Source: Glaciecola petra
Lineage (GTDB): Bacteria > Pseudomonadota > Gammaproteobacteria > Enterobacterales > Alteromonadaceae
Assembly: GCF_031846345.1 (NCBI RefSeq)
Contig: NZ_JAVRHX010000006.1
Location: 1 to 64,000, forward strand
Direction of reading: 5' to 3'
Length of the DNA: 64,000 nt
The notes under the pieces are model-generated. The model did no database searches. It worked only from the letters and a program-made list of their open reading frames with translations, and was not told where the DNA came from. Position numbers and translations under genes: made by a program. Below are positions 35,541-44,649 of the stretch, piece after piece. Positions within the stretch are counted from its first letter, which is position 1. The number at the start of each line of letters is the position of its first letter.

Positions 35541-37481
35541 ATGCTGACTAAGCAAACTTTTATTGCATTAGCCGCGGTATTATTGCTAATTCCCGTTACA
35601 ACAACGGCAAAAGATTATACTCATTCAGACATTATTGAGTCATTTACGGTGTCACCCGCGTTGACCCGTGTTTCATTATCGCCAAACGGAGAACGTATTG
35701 TCATAATGCGTTCGACTAGTAAAGATGGTGACTATATTGTAGAAGTAAGAGAAACAGCGAATCTAAAGAAAGATCCGGTTTTATTTGCGTCTGATAAAAT
35801 GGAAATGCAATCTGTTTCTTGGTTAAACGATGAATTATTATTGATTGGCTTTCGCCAAAATATTCAAGACGGTAATAGAAACTATTGGGTGAGTAAGTCA
35901 GGCATTGTCAATGCTGACGGTAAAGGCAAATGGAGAATACCTTTCCCGAAAGACAATCAAGCTAGTTTTAGTGTGGTATCAACCATGCGCCAAGACAAAG
36001 AACATATTTTATTGAATTACGATATTAACAACAATAGATATCCTGATGTCATTAAATATAATATATACACTGGACGGACTCAAACGGTGTTTCGCGGGAA
36101 TAGTAAATTTTCCAGTGGCTTAAGAGCCGATTATGATGGTGTTATCAGAGCCGCCTCTTCGTATGATTTGGCTGAAAATAGCTTTGACCAATATGCCAGA
36201 ATCGATAAAGACAGTGAATGGCAATTAGTCTTCAAAGATAGAGCAGAAAACAGAGAAAACCTTAGTTTTTTAGCGTTTTCTAAAGAAAAACCTGAAGAAC
36301 TTTATGTGCTTGCTAATAGAGGCCAAGATACCGCAGGTATCTATATTTACAATCTAAAAACAGAAGAATATTCTGAGCGTTTATTTGGCTTAGAGTCTGT
36401 AGATGCAGGCGGTGTTATTCTTAGTAGCAAAGAGGCTGACAGAGGCACATTATTGGGTTTTTCTTACACGGCTAAAAATCCTAGCGCGGTTTGGTTAGAC
36501 GAATATGAAGAAGGCCTACGAGAATCTGTAAAGGGTGTATTCCCGGGTAAACAGGTGTTTTTCAACAGTCGTTCGGAAGACGATAATCAAATCGTACTAT
36601 ATACAGAAGCAGACAAAGACCCAGGAACTTATTATCTCCTTTCTAATAAAAAAGATTTACAAGTGATTGGTGAACGTAATCCGCTAGTCGATCGTGATCT
36701 TCTCGGTTCGGTTAAATATATAAAATATAAGGCTAGAGATGGCCTAAAAATTCCGTCTTACGTGACTATTCCGGTAGTAGGCAAAAAACCTTATCCGCTA
36801 GTTGTGATGCCTCATGGCGGTCCTTGGGTTCGTGATGAAATAATTTATGATGAGTGGGCACAATTACTAGCTAGTCATGGCTATATGGTATTACAAGCTA
36901 ACTACAGGGGCTCAACAGGATACGGTTTAAACCATTGGAAATTGGGTGACAATCAATGGGGTATGACAATGCAGGATGACCTCGATGATGGCGCAAAATT
37001 CTTGATCGATAGAGGCCTAGCAGACCCTGACAGAGTCGGAATATTCGGTTGGAGTTACGGTGGTTATGCAGCCTTTGCGGCTTCTGTGAGAGAGAATGGT
37101 CCATTTGCTTGTGCTTTAGCCGGCGCAGGTGTAAGTGACTTGGATAGAATAGGCGCTTCTCTATTTAACCAAGGTCGTTACGGTAGAATTTTCCAAGGTA
37201 AAACGGTATCTGGTGTCTCTGCTTTGCAGCGTGCAGAGAAGATTACGATGCCTTTGTTTATTGTGCACGGGTCTATTGATCAACGAGTGCCAGTTGAACA
37301 AAGTCGGATTATGGTTGATAAATTGAAAAAGATTGGTAAACCTCATACCTATATGGAATTAGAGGGCGCGGATCATTTCTCTAATACCTTGTATTATCGT
37401 CACAAAGCGGAGTTTTACCCCGCCATGATAGACTTTTTCGACAACAAATGTTGGGACAAAGTAGAAGTGGCTCAAAACTAA
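35541..37481 (+). CDS. Secreted S9 family prolyl oligopeptidase-like peptidase
   Basis: The 646-residue protein has a signal peptide (ending TTTAK), a beta-propeller (about 35-385) and a C-terminal alpha/beta hydrolase. The triad is visible: Ser in GIFGWSYGGYAAF, Asp in HGSIDQRVPVEQS and His in EGADHFS. The SYGGY nucleophile elbow and order place it in the S9C (acylaminoacyl-peptidase) branch, unlike the S9A enzyme at 25593. AGAGG lies before the ATG. Placement just after the TonB-dependent receptor suggests that it processes peptides delivered by it. Confidence 0.92.
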   Translation: MLTKQTFIALAAVLLLIPVTTTAKDYTHSDIIESFTVSPALTRVSLSPNGERIVIMRSTSKDGDYIVEVRETANLKKDPVLFASDKMEMQSVSWLNDELLLIGFRQNIQDGNRNYWVSKSGIVNADGKGKWRIPFPKDNQASFSVVSTMRQDKEHILLNYDINNNRYPDVIKYNIYTGRTQTVFRGNSKFSSGLRADYDGVIRAASSYDLAENSFDQYARIDKDSEWQLVFKDRAENRENLSFLAFSKEKPEELYVLANRGQDTAGIYIYNLKTEEYSERLFGLESVDAGGVILSSKEADRGTLLGFSYTAKNPSAVWLDEYEEGLRESVKGVFPGKQVFFNSRSEDDNQIVLYTEADKDPGTYYLLSNKKDLQVIGERNPLVDRDLLGSVKYIKYKARDGLKIPSYVTIPVVGKKPYPLVVMPHGGPWVRDEIIYDEWAQLLASHGYMVLQANYRGSTGYGLNHWKLGDNQWGMTMQDDLDDGAKFLIDRGLADPDRVGIFGWSYGGYAAFAASVRENGPFACALAGAGVSDLDRIGASLFNQGRYGRIFQGKTVSGVSALQRAEKITMPLFIVHGSIDQRVPVEQSRIMVDKLKKIGKPHTYMELEGADHFSNTLYYRHKAEFYPAMIDFFDNKCWDKVEVAQN

Positions 37482-37529
37482 CTGTAGAAACAATAGAAAG
37501 TTAGCAATTAATAATTGCTGAAAAGTAAA

Positions 37530-37555
37530 GCTGGGACAATGTTCCCGGCTTTTTT
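37530..37555 (+). terminator. Rho-independent terminator after the S9 peptidase
   Basis: GCTGGGA (37530-37536) pairs with TCCCGGC (37543-37549; one G-U) and is followed by six T. It falls within the upstream extension of the RoxA frame, which argues for the later RoxA start. Confidence 0.85.
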
Positions 37556-37577
37556 GTTTAGTCGAGTAACTATTAGC

Positions 37578-38762
37578 ATGAAAAACAATATGTATGTGTT
37601 GACGGAATTCAATTCAGCTCATTTTTTACAGGAATTTTGGCAAAAAAAGCCCTGTGTGATTAAGCAATTTATAGGCAATTTTGAGGACCCTATAGATGAG
37701 CATGATCTTGCTGGTTTGGCACAAGAAAACGGTGTAGACAGCCGTATTGTTAGTAAAAACATTCAGGCTGATGGAAGTACCGATTGGAGTGTTGAGCAAG
37801 GCCCATTTGTTGACTATTCTGAAATATGTAAAGGTGCATGGTCTTTGTTGGTTCAAGGTGTTGATAAATGCATACCGGTGATTGAGGAATTGACTGAATC
37901 TGTGGCTTTTATTCCATATTGGCGTATGGATGATGTAATGGTCAGTTTTTCTACTGCACAAGCTGGTGTTGGCCCTCATATAGACGAATACGATGTTTTT
38001 ATTGTGCAAGGTAAAGGTTCTCGACGTTGGCAGGTTGGCTTGCCAAGCGAAAACGAACAAGAAAACCTCATGCCACATCCTTTACTAAAACAAATAAAAG
38101 GTTTTGTTCCGGTAATCGATGAAATACTAGCGCCGGGAGATGCGGTTTATATTCCGCCAAAACATCCACATAATGGGCTTGCGCTAGAGAATTGCTTAAA
38201 TTATTCAATTGGATTTAGAGCCCCGACTGACCTTGAAGTGCTGACAGCGTTGCTGGATGAAGAAGATTTAAGTGGTGAACAAACACGCTATTCTGATCCT
38301 AATTTAAGTACTTTGCGCTCAATCGATGCGCCAAGTGGACTGGTGTCAAACTCAGAAGTACTGCGCATTAAACAGCTAATCGTAAACCGTTTGAGCAGCG
38401 ATACGCTCGACAATATATTATTGAAAAGTTTATCTCGTCAACAATTACCCTACATAGAAGCTTCTACTGAATATTTAATGCATGACCTTATTTTATTGTG
38501 TCAACAAGATACGATTATTGAAAGAATGCCGGGGGTGCGTCCTTTGTATTCTGAGCAATTAAGAGAGGAAGGTTTTACATTTTTTATTGATGGGCATAGC
38601 TTTTGTGTTGAGAAGACTCTGCGAGCAAAGGCGCAAGCCTTACTTGAGCATAAATATACCAAGATGAATTTAGATAGCGATAACAGTAATGACAAACAAG
38701 AGTGGCACAATTTGTTGCTGGAACTGATTAATCTTGGTTATTGGCAGCCAATACTTGATTAG
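37578..38762 (+). CDS. roxA: Ribosomal protein uL16 arginine hydroxylase (RoxA/YcfD)
   Basis: Starting at ATG 37578 gives 394 residues (E. coli YcfD about 373). It is a JmjC/cupin 2-oxoglutarate oxygenase: FLQEFWQKKPCVIKQF at the N-terminus, iron ligands in VGPHIDEYDVFIVQGKGSRRWQVG (His and Asp) with a third His in YIPPKHPHNGLA. The C-terminal winged-helix part is present. RoxA hydroxylates an arginine of L16. The frame extends back to 37515 but that part overlaps a terminator. A hairpin (TGGCAGC at 38742 paired with GCTGCCA at 38762) spans its stop. Confidence 0.92.
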   Translation: MKNNMYVLTEFNSAHFLQEFWQKKPCVIKQFIGNFEDPIDEHDLAGLAQENGVDSRIVSKNIQADGSTDWSVEQGPFVDYSEICKGAWSLLVQGVDKCIPVIEELTESVAFIPYWRMDDVMVSFSTAQAGVGPHIDEYDVFIVQGKGSRRWQVGLPSENEQENLMPHPLLKQIKGFVPVIDEILAPGDAVYIPPKHPHNGLALENCLNYSIGFRAPTDLEVLTALLDEEDLSGEQTRYSDPNLSTLRSIDAPSGLVSNSEVLRIKQLIVNRLSSDTLDNILLKSLSRQQLPYIEASTEYLMHDLILLCQQDTIIERMPGVRPLYSEQLREEGFTFFIDGHSFCVEKTLRAKAQALLEHKYTKMNLDSDNSNDKQEWHNLLLELINLGYWQPILD

Positions 38763-38775
38763 CTGCCAGTAAACA

Positions 38776-38976
38776 TTAATGCCTTAGCGCTCGACTTTTT
38801 AAGGGTGCTAACAACAGATAAAAAATCCAAGCAAACCAAGAAACAAATATTACTGCTAATAACCAAGCTGCTTTCTCACCGCCTGAAGTGCGGTCTGAAG
38901 CAAAAATAGCGACCACTGGAATTAACCAGATAAAAGCGGCGATAGCACACAAGAAAAAGCCTAAAATAATTTCCAT
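38776..38976 (-). CDS. Small two-helix membrane protein (PLDc_N-like)
   Basis: The 66-residue protein has two transmembrane helices (about 4-26 and 36-57). The second half, GEKAAWLLAVIFVSWFAWIFYLLLAPLK, resembles the PLDc_N-type hairpin found at the start of cardiolipin synthases and as free small proteins. GGAGT lies close before the ATG. It converges on roxA. Function unknown. Confidence 0.65.
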   Translation of the reverse strand: MEIILGFFLCAIAAFIWLIPVVAIFASDRTSGGEKAAWLLAVIFVSWFAWIFYLLLAPLKSRALRH

Positions 38977-39177
38977 GATTTTACTCCTACAAAATGATTG
39001 AGTTATCCGAATTTAAGGATAACTACCAATAGCATAGTGTTATTAGTAATTTAGGATTGCAAATTAGGTGCCAAGTAAAAACGCCATATAAAACAACAAG
39101 ATATGTTTAAGCCTATGTTGTTAGCATGTTTTACTTTAGCGAAAATAACTAACTCTTCGTCTATTTCGCACTGCCAT

Positions 39178-39201
39178 TAAGGCGCAAACACTTGCGCCTT
39201 A
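39178..39201 (-). terminator. Stop-spanning hairpin after the VOC gene
   Basis: TAAGGCGCAA and TTGCGCCTTA form a perfect 10-bp stem around a four-base loop, and the first TAA on the minus strand is the VOC stop codon. No clear T tract follows, so it may be a processed 3' end or a weak terminator. Confidence 0.5.
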
Positions 39202-39537
39202 CATGTGCTGATCAAACATAATTACATTGCCATCAGGGTCTTTTAATATGCAATGAGCTGGTCCAGATTCTCCTTCAGCTTCAACATCCATAGCATGCCC
39301 TTTAGCTTTTAAATCGGCCTGTATAGCCCTAACATCAATAGGGTTAAAGGTCATAATGTTGTTTTCGAACATATCTTGAAATAGCCCTATTACGACCGTG
39401 TCTTTTTGTAATATCAACCATTTTTCTTCTATGCCACCACATTCTTCATGAGTTTTAAAACCTAAGTCCTCATAAAACGCTTTTGATTTCACAATATCTT
39501 TAACTGTCAAACTTACTGAAAATTGGCCTAAATCCAT
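39199..39537 (-). CDS. VOC-fold (glyoxalase/bleomycin-resistance) family protein
   Basis: The 112-residue protein is a single VOC unit pair: FSVSLTVKDIVKSKAFYEDLGFKTHEECGG, then IGLFQDMFENNIMTFNP, and the C-terminal ILKDPDGNVIMFDQH with a Glu/His-type metal ligand pattern only partly preserved. Family members include dioxygenases, glyoxalase I and drug-binding proteins, so the substrate is open. AGAAGGA sits well before the ATG. It follows the DUF4199 gene within a few bases and belongs to the same operon. Confidence 0.82.
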   Translation of the reverse strand: MDLGQFSVSLTVKDIVKSKAFYEDLGFKTHEECGGIEEKWLILQKDTVVIGLFQDMFENNIMTFNPIDVRAIQADLKAKGHAMDVEAEGESGPAHCILKDPDGNVIMFDQHM

Positions 39538-39541
39538 TATT

Positions 39542-40102
39542 TTATCCTTCTATTTTAGTTTTCAAAATAGCGGCACTTGCAAGAGTAAAAAACACCCCAA
39601 TCACAAACACCGTCATAAACATGATAAACAAATAAAACACTTCGCTTTCCATCAACTCTGCATATGCACTTAGTTCTTGTAATTGCAGGTTTATTGTTTC
39701 AATGCTTGCGCCGCTTTCTCTAATTTGCTTTTCAGAGTATTGGATGTATGCCTCAATAAAATCCGGTTCAAGTACATTGACAAATAACCAGTTGTACACG
39801 GCAAACACAAACGAACCTATAAAACTAACCGCTCCACCTATTTGTAGACCTTTTACAAAAGTCATTGCTTGATTGGGCATAGAATCTTTGTACGCTTTAA
39901 TAGCAAAATAAATACTCAGCGAACTGAGTATCATCACACTATAGCCAACAATCTCACTTTTTGTGTAATCTTCGCTTGAATTGCCTATCATCAAATAGCT
40001 TGCATAAAAACCGATTGCTAATGCGAGGCCATAGATAAGCCCATATTTGGAAATATACGTTTTCAAAATGTGTCCCTTTTTGTCAATTAACACTTTTATC
40101 AT
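39542..40102 (-). CDS. DUF4199 membrane protein
   Basis: The 186-residue protein has four transmembrane helices (about 17-38, 50-68, 86-108 and 155-178) and a helical loop between the third and fourth with LEPDFIEAYIQYSEKQIRESGAS. This is the DUF4199 layout, a family I know mainly from Bacteroidota. Function unknown. It lies between a LuxR-type membrane regulator and a VOC gene in a trio that is characteristic of that phylum, so lateral acquisition is plausible. Confidence 0.75.
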   Translation of the reverse strand: MIKVLIDKKGHILKTYISKYGLIYGLALAIGFYASYLMIGNSSEDYTKSEIVGYSVMILSSLSIYFAIKAYKDSMPNQAMTFVKGLQIGGAVSFIGSFVFAVYNWLFVNVLEPDFIEAYIQYSEKQIRESGASIETINLQLQELSAYAELMESEVFYLFIMFMTVFVIGVFFTLASAAILKTKIEG

Positions 40103-40209
40103 ACCTTAGTTAATTTAATTGTAGGGGTGAAAAATGGGTGAAATAGCATATTTAGCTTATTTGGGAGGTGCTACAGAGATATAGCAAAAAATCTCATAAG
40201 GGATTGAAT

Positions 40210-40653
40210 TTAATTAGAAATTATTTTCAGCTCTTTTGATTTAGCCACTGCTTGCGCTCTGTTCGAAACACCCAATTTACGATACAAGCTTTTTAAGTGT
40301 GTTTTAATTGTATTTACCGACACATAATTTGCATCAGCTAGGGCTTGGTTACTTAGACCTTCCATTAACCCTCGTAACATAGCTCTTTCTTGTGTGGTCA
40401 AAGCTTCTATTTCTGTTCTTTTTAATTCAGTCTGTGTACTCGATTTATTCTGTTTTTTCATTAGGCTATAACCAACAGCTAAACCAACCAACAAAAAGAA
40501 AGTCGCAATTAGACTTGAATACAGTTCAACGCTAAATTTGAAAGAAAACAACTGGTACTCAATTGTTTTTATAACAATGAGTCCAGCACTTAAAATTAAG
40601 CCATACTTAATGACAACAGGTAAACGACGTAATTTTGATATTATCTTTTTCAT
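40210..40653 (-). CDS. Membrane-anchored LuxR-type transcriptional regulator
   Basis: The 147-residue protein has two N-terminal transmembrane helices (about 15-33 and 42-62) followed by a LuxR/GerE helix-turn-helix (about 80-145): LTTQERAMLRGLMEGLSNQALADANYVSVNTIKTHLKSLYRKLGVSNRAQAVAKSKEL. It has no receiver or autoinducer domain. This two-helix plus HTH design is frequent in Bacteroidota beside DUF4199 genes. How a membrane-held regulator of this sort is switched is unknown. It is 20 bases from the amidohydrolase and about 107 bases before DUF4199. Confidence 0.82.
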   Translation of the reverse strand: MKKIISKLRRLPVVIKYGLILSAGLIVIKTIEYQLFSFKFSVELYSSLIATFFLLVGLAVGYSLMKKQNKSSTQTELKRTEIEALTTQERAMLRGLMEGLSNQALADANYVSVNTIKTHLKSLYRKLGVSNRAQAVAKSKELKIISN

Positions 40654-40672
40654 ATCTAGCTCAAATTACACG

Positions 40673-42226
40673 CTACTTTCTGGCAACGTATTCACCCGCT
40701 AATACTCCTGTGCTTTTACCTTTATCAATAGCAAGTTGGCCATTAACAAATAAATATTCAACACCCTGACTCAATGTATTCCAATTTTGAAAATTAGCAA
40801 GTCCTCGGAAAGTGCTTGGATTAAAAATAACAATATCTGCCTTGTAGCCGTTTTTGATATACCCACGTTCTTTAATGCCTAAAATAGATGCTGTTTTACC
40901 CGTGCTTCTATGGATAAAGTCGGCTTCAGAAATCAATTCAAGTTCTTTCACATAATGATGATACTTACGCGGAAAACTCGCATATTTCCTTGGATGACCA
41001 TTGGTTCCATCAGACGATGTTACTACCCAGTCTTTTTGCATAAAGGCTTGAATGTCGTCATCTTGCATATTGAATGACGCTACCCGTGTGCGTCTACTTT
41101 CTTTCACCATTTTGACAACACTGTCAACTTCGGATGCTTGCCATAGTTGACCAAGCTGAGCTAAGGTTTGTCCTTCCCAACTTGAGTCCTTAGCAGCGGT
41201 AATTAACAATCTATCGCCGCCGCCCCTACGACGGATATTATCGGCAATTTGTAGATTGATTTTGGACCGTAAATTAGGGTCCTCAAGACGAGCCAAAAAC
41301 GCGTCATTTGAATCTGCCATCGCCCATTTGGGAACCAATGCGCTTCTAATATTTGTGCCTGATGCCTGCCATGGATATTGATCAGCGGTAATGCGAGTGC
41401 CTTTTTCTTGTTCTTTTTCGATAAGCGTAATAGCTTGTTTGCTTTGCCCCCACACATCTACGCCAAGCGCCTTTATGTGGGCAACATGTAAATGGATATT
41501 AGCCGCTTTTGCAATATCAATGGCTTCTTGTAGTGCAGGAATAAAACCTATATTAAAGGTGCTCTCGTCGCGTAAATGTGTATCGTAGATACCGCCGTGT
41601 TTAGCAGCAACTTTGGCTAAAGCAATCACTTCGGATGTTTCAGCATAACTACCTGGCACATAATAAAGGCCTGACGAAAGTCCAAGGGCGCCTTGTTGCA
41701 TAGCGGTCTCTAGCAACAATTCCATCTGCTTAAGTTCATTTGTTGTAGAAAAACGTTTTTTGGTACCCATTACAACCTCTCTGAGGCTACCATGGCCGAC
41801 AAAAAAGGCATAATTAGTGCCAATACCATTCTGATTTAGGCCATTAAGAGCTTCAGCAATATCTACCGGACCGCCGCCGTCGTTACCGTTTACTACCGTT
41901 GTGACACCTTGGAATAAATAGTTCAGGTTTGAATTTAAGTCTTTGCTTTTTAGTTCGCTGTGGGAGTGCGTATGTGGGTCTATAAAACCAGGACTCAAAA
42001 TAAGGCCTTTAGCATCTATGCGCATAGCATTATTTATTTGTGAGTGCGACAGCTTTGAAATATCACATATTCGAGCGTCGCATATTCCGATATTTTTAGT
42101 GTCAGGCGGGTTGTCACTGCCGTCGTATACCAAGGCTGATTCAATAATATAGATTGCTCTATCAGATTCAGCATAAGCTACGTCAAACGCCGTCAGCAAT
42201 AAGAGAAGTAACGCGATACGAATCAT
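40673..42226 (-). CDS. Secreted N-acyl-D-amino-acid deacylase family amidohydrolase
   Basis: The 517-residue protein has a signal peptide (ending VAYA) and the D-aminoacylase pattern: ILSPGFIDPHTHSH, LFQGVTTVVNGNDGG, ALGLSSGLYYVPGSYAETSE, THLRDES, HVAHIKALG, ITADQYPW, WVVTSSDGTNGHPRKYASFPR and the ending GYIKNGYKADIVIFNP. Such enzymes use zinc in a TIM barrel to remove the acyl group from N-acyl-D-amino acids, or act on related D-peptides. The leader places it in the periplasm. It is the first gene of a possible operon with the LuxR, DUF4199 and VOC genes. Confidence 0.87.
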   Translation of the reverse strand: MIRIALLLLLLTAFDVAYAESDRAIYIIESALVYDGSDNPPDTKNIGICDARICDISKLSHSQINNAMRIDAKGLILSPGFIDPHTHSHSELKSKDLNSNLNYLFQGVTTVVNGNDGGGPVDIAEALNGLNQNGIGTNYAFFVGHGSLREVVMGTKKRFSTTNELKQMELLLETAMQQGALGLSSGLYYVPGSYAETSEVIALAKVAAKHGGIYDTHLRDESTFNIGFIPALQEAIDIAKAANIHLHVAHIKALGVDVWGQSKQAITLIEKEQEKGTRITADQYPWQASGTNIRSALVPKWAMADSNDAFLARLEDPNLRSKINLQIADNIRRRGGGDRLLITAAKDSSWEGQTLAQLGQLWQASEVDSVVKMVKESRRTRVASFNMQDDDIQAFMQKDWVVTSSDGTNGHPRKYASFPRKYHHYVKELELISEADFIHRSTGKTASILGIKERGYIKNGYKADIVIFNPSTFRGLANFQNWNTLSQGVEYLFVNGQLAIDKGKSTGVLAGEYVARK

Positions 42227-42293
42227 AGAGGTACTTTCGTTTATAAAGATTTAGTACCAGACTACTCCGCAGAAATGCTCGTGTAAAGTTCTG

Positions 42294-42506
42294 CTAATTA
42301 TCAATTTTGGGGAGGGTTAAACTCATGATCCTATAACTAGAGCCCAAAGCAATTAAACTTAAAATAGTAAACACTACAGAAATAATAGCTTTATTCATCG
42401 GCATCGACATAGATGCGACTACAATACCCAACATCATAATGGTCGACACCAGCATAAATGAAAAATAATTAGCAAGGCTGATTTTATCCTTAATTATTAG
42501 TGACAT
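42294..42506 (-). CDS. Small two-helix membrane protein
   Basis: The 70-residue protein has two hydrophobic helices (about 11-33 and 38-60) and a well-placed GAGGAG before its ATG, which supports that it is a real gene. No family is recognised. Confidence 0.55.
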   Translation of the reverse strand: MSLIIKDKISLANYFSFMLVSTIMMLGIVVASMSMPMNKAIISVVFTILSLIALGSSYRIMSLTLPKIDN

Positions 42507-42632
42507 GTTTGCTCCTCAACAATAGCTTTATCTTTTCGTTTTTGCTTAGCTATTTGACTAAAAGTACCTATACCTAATTACAGATATCGGCACTTTTAGA
42601 ATGAGACTTAATTTTTGATAAAATTTAGCTTG

Positions 42633-43202
42633 TTAACTATGCGCCCACGGGCTTGAGTTCTCTTGGGTATTCTGTTGTTGCTCACTTTCTAGTTGACCAT
42701 TTCTTTGTTGAATAGAAACCTCGCTAGTTTTTTTTGAGCCAGTAGGTTTTGCTTTATTAAAAGGGCTGCTTTTTTCATCAAAACGGTTGATGGACTGTGT
42801 ATCACGCACGTTTTTTTGAACCGTAATAGCCGCAAATAAACTCAAAATATATGCCATACCAAACAAGCCTTTTTCGCTTAGTAGCAATTCGGCGTTGTAT
42901 AGTCCAACACATAACAATGCGATGGCGCTTCCAGCGGCAATCCATGCCATTATATGATAAATCTTCGATGTTTTTATGCCTTCTACTTTATCACGAACCG
43001 ACTTTTGTACTGAGACTGCAGAAAACAAACCGAATAATAGAGATATTAAATAATAACCTTTTTCGTTTAACATCATGTCGGCGTTTACCAAGCCTATGCA
43101 GTATGACAAACTGCCAATGAGCAGTGTTGCTAGTGCTGCTATTCGAAACGCCTTTGTAGGGCCTTCAACTCTTGTTGTATTTTCATTGTGTAAAGTATTC
43201 AT
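42633..43202 (-). CDS. yiaA: YiaA/YiaB family inner-membrane protein
   Basis: The 189-residue protein carries two tandem YiaA/B units, each a helical hairpin ending in a conserved motif: CIGLVNADMMLNEKGYYLISLLFGLFSAVSVQKSVRD and LLCVGLYNAELLLSEKGLFGMAYILSLFAAITVQKNVRD. Four helices are expected, as in E. coli YiaA. The hydrophilic C-terminal tail (about 145-189, glutamine-rich) is extra. The function is unknown in any organism. Confidence 0.87.
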   Translation of the reverse strand: MNTLHNENTTRVEGPTKAFRIAALATLLIGSLSYCIGLVNADMMLNEKGYYLISLLFGLFSAVSVQKSVRDKVEGIKTSKIYHIMAWIAAGSAIALLCVGLYNAELLLSEKGLFGMAYILSLFAAITVQKNVRDTQSINRFDEKSSPFNKAKPTGSKKTSEVSIQQRNGQLESEQQQNTQENSSPWAHS

Positions 43203-43234
43203 AAAATTTATTCCTTAAAAATTTGATTCAATAT

Positions 43235-44089
43235 TTATAGAGATGACAATCCAGTAACATCAAGTGCATAGGGCTTATTTGGCTTGTTGCTTGGTCTTAA
43301 GGTTGCTACTTGCTCCGACAAGTCAAATTTATCTAAGTAGTTTGCAATACTAGTGAAAGTCGCTGTTTTGACTCGCCCTTTATGATCACGAGTAGTGATG
43401 TCGTCCATGAAAGTCGCGCCAAGAAATAACTTAAAGCGGCTTGTATGGACTCGCTGTGCATCAAAATGCGCGCTCGTATTTAACTTTATTTGTGCTGTAT
43501 TAGTAGTGTTGTATATTGCCGCGTTAATGACATCTAAGGTATGTTCTGTGCAATTTTGATACATACTATTAAAAGGGCTTGCCAGCACTGAGTATTTTGG
43601 GTTGTGTAATGTCTTATTTTTGCCTTCGTTAATAGCCGCAATTAATTTACTTTGCAGGGCAGGAGTTGGTATCACAATACCTGCTTTTAACTCATATGCT
43701 CCCCAAAAAAAGTCGACAGGGTAGTCTGTCATCAAAACGCTTCTGCTTTTATCGTCACTGTCTTGATAAAGGTTGTGTATAGCGTAACCGTTGACTATTT
43801 CGCCGCTTTGCAAGGTAATTGCTGAATATACTGCTATAGCAGTATGCGTATATTGAATCCCTTTAGGCAAATCTTCGGCTGGGCGGCCCACTCTGGCAAT
43901 AATGAAAGCACGTGCACCTTTCGATGCGGCATATTTTTCTACAGACTTCGCAAAAACTGCGATTTCTTCGGGTTGATGCATAGCACTGGGCGTCTGTTGA
44001 CTACCAGCGTGCGCTGACCCTGAATTAAGTGCTGCAAAACTAACACTGAAAAAAGTGACAAGGCACAAAATGACTGATTTGCGGTTCAT
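43235..44089 (-). CDS. Secreted DUF2145 family protein
   Basis: The 284-residue protein has a signal peptide (ending SAHA) and typical DUF2145 stretches: VEKYAASKGARAFIIARVGRPAEDLPKGIQYTHTAIAVYS, GYAIHNLYQ, VLMTDYPVDFFWGAYELKAGIVIPTPALQ and YSVLASPFNSMYQNCTEHTLDVINAA. The HTAIAVYS and NCTEHTLD portions could supply a His/Cys active site of papain-like or NlpC-type, but that is conjecture. GGAAG precedes the ATG. It is 39 bases downstream of the small secreted gene at 44129-44575, with which I have seen this family associated. Confidence 0.8.
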   Translation of the reverse strand: MNRKSVILCLVTFFSVSFAALNSGSAHAGSQQTPSAMHQPEEIAVFAKSVEKYAASKGARAFIIARVGRPAEDLPKGIQYTHTAIAVYSAITLQSGEIVNGYAIHNLYQDSDDKSRSVLMTDYPVDFFWGAYELKAGIVIPTPALQSKLIAAINEGKNKTLHNPKYSVLASPFNSMYQNCTEHTLDVINAAIYNTTNTAQIKLNTSAHFDAQRVHTSRFKLFLGATFMDDITTRDHKGRVKTATFTSIANYLDKFDLSEQVATLRPSNKPNKPYALDVTGLSSL

Positions 44090-44128
44090 AAGATGCTTCC
44101 TTAATATTAATTGAGCAGTTATTGCTGA

Positions 44129-44575
44129 TTAGTGCTCTGCTTCAGTGATGGTCGTTTTTTTGGTTTTCACGGTGGTTTCTTCACTTGTATGCGTTATGAT
44201 TTTCTCATCCTTTTTTACTGTAGGCGTTTGCATCACAACATTTGGTGCTGGGTCGGCGGTAATAGTGATTTCAGTGATTACAAGTGCCTTATTGTGGCCA
44301 TGATGATGTCCCGATACATTTTGCGCATTGTTAGCTAAAGACTCGCCAGCAGAGTTGACAGCGCTGCCGGCAGCTAAACTCAGTCCGCCAACAACTAATA
44401 CAGGTGATGCCACCACAGCACTGCTTACTTTGGTAATCGAACCCACGCCATCGGTAATAGCCAAAACGCTATGTTTGCTTGCTTGGCCACTATGTTCGAC
44501 AGAACCAGCTTCGGCAAAAGAAGGCAGGCTCAAGATAGATAAGCTAGCAAGCACTACGATTTTTTTAATATTCAT
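44129..44575 (-). CDS. Small secreted protein paired with DUF2145
   Basis: The 148-residue protein has a signal peptide (ending AEA), a GSVEHSGQASKHSVLAITDGVGS opening, one moderately hydrophobic segment (about 53-73, VVASPVLVVGGLSLAAGSAV), a histidine stretch HHHGH and a threonine/lysine-rich charged tail. The hydrophobic segment could insert into a membrane. I know no function. It is first in the operon with the DUF2145 gene. Confidence 0.65.
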   Translation of the reverse strand: MNIKKIVVLASLSILSLPSFAEAGSVEHSGQASKHSVLAITDGVGSITKVSSAVVASPVLVVGGLSLAAGSAVNSAGESLANNAQNVSGHHHGHNKALVITEITITADPAPNVVMQTPTVKKDEKIITHTSEETTVKTKKTTITEAEH

Positions 44576-44649
44576 GATGTTTCCCTTTTGTTAAAACACG
44601 CATTAACATTAAACACTAGTATTTTTATTGTAAACCTGAATGTGTGATG

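Noticed and set aside
37515..37577. Upstream extension of RoxA
   Set aside because: The segment overlaps a strong terminator hairpin and lacks similarity to the RoxA N-terminus.
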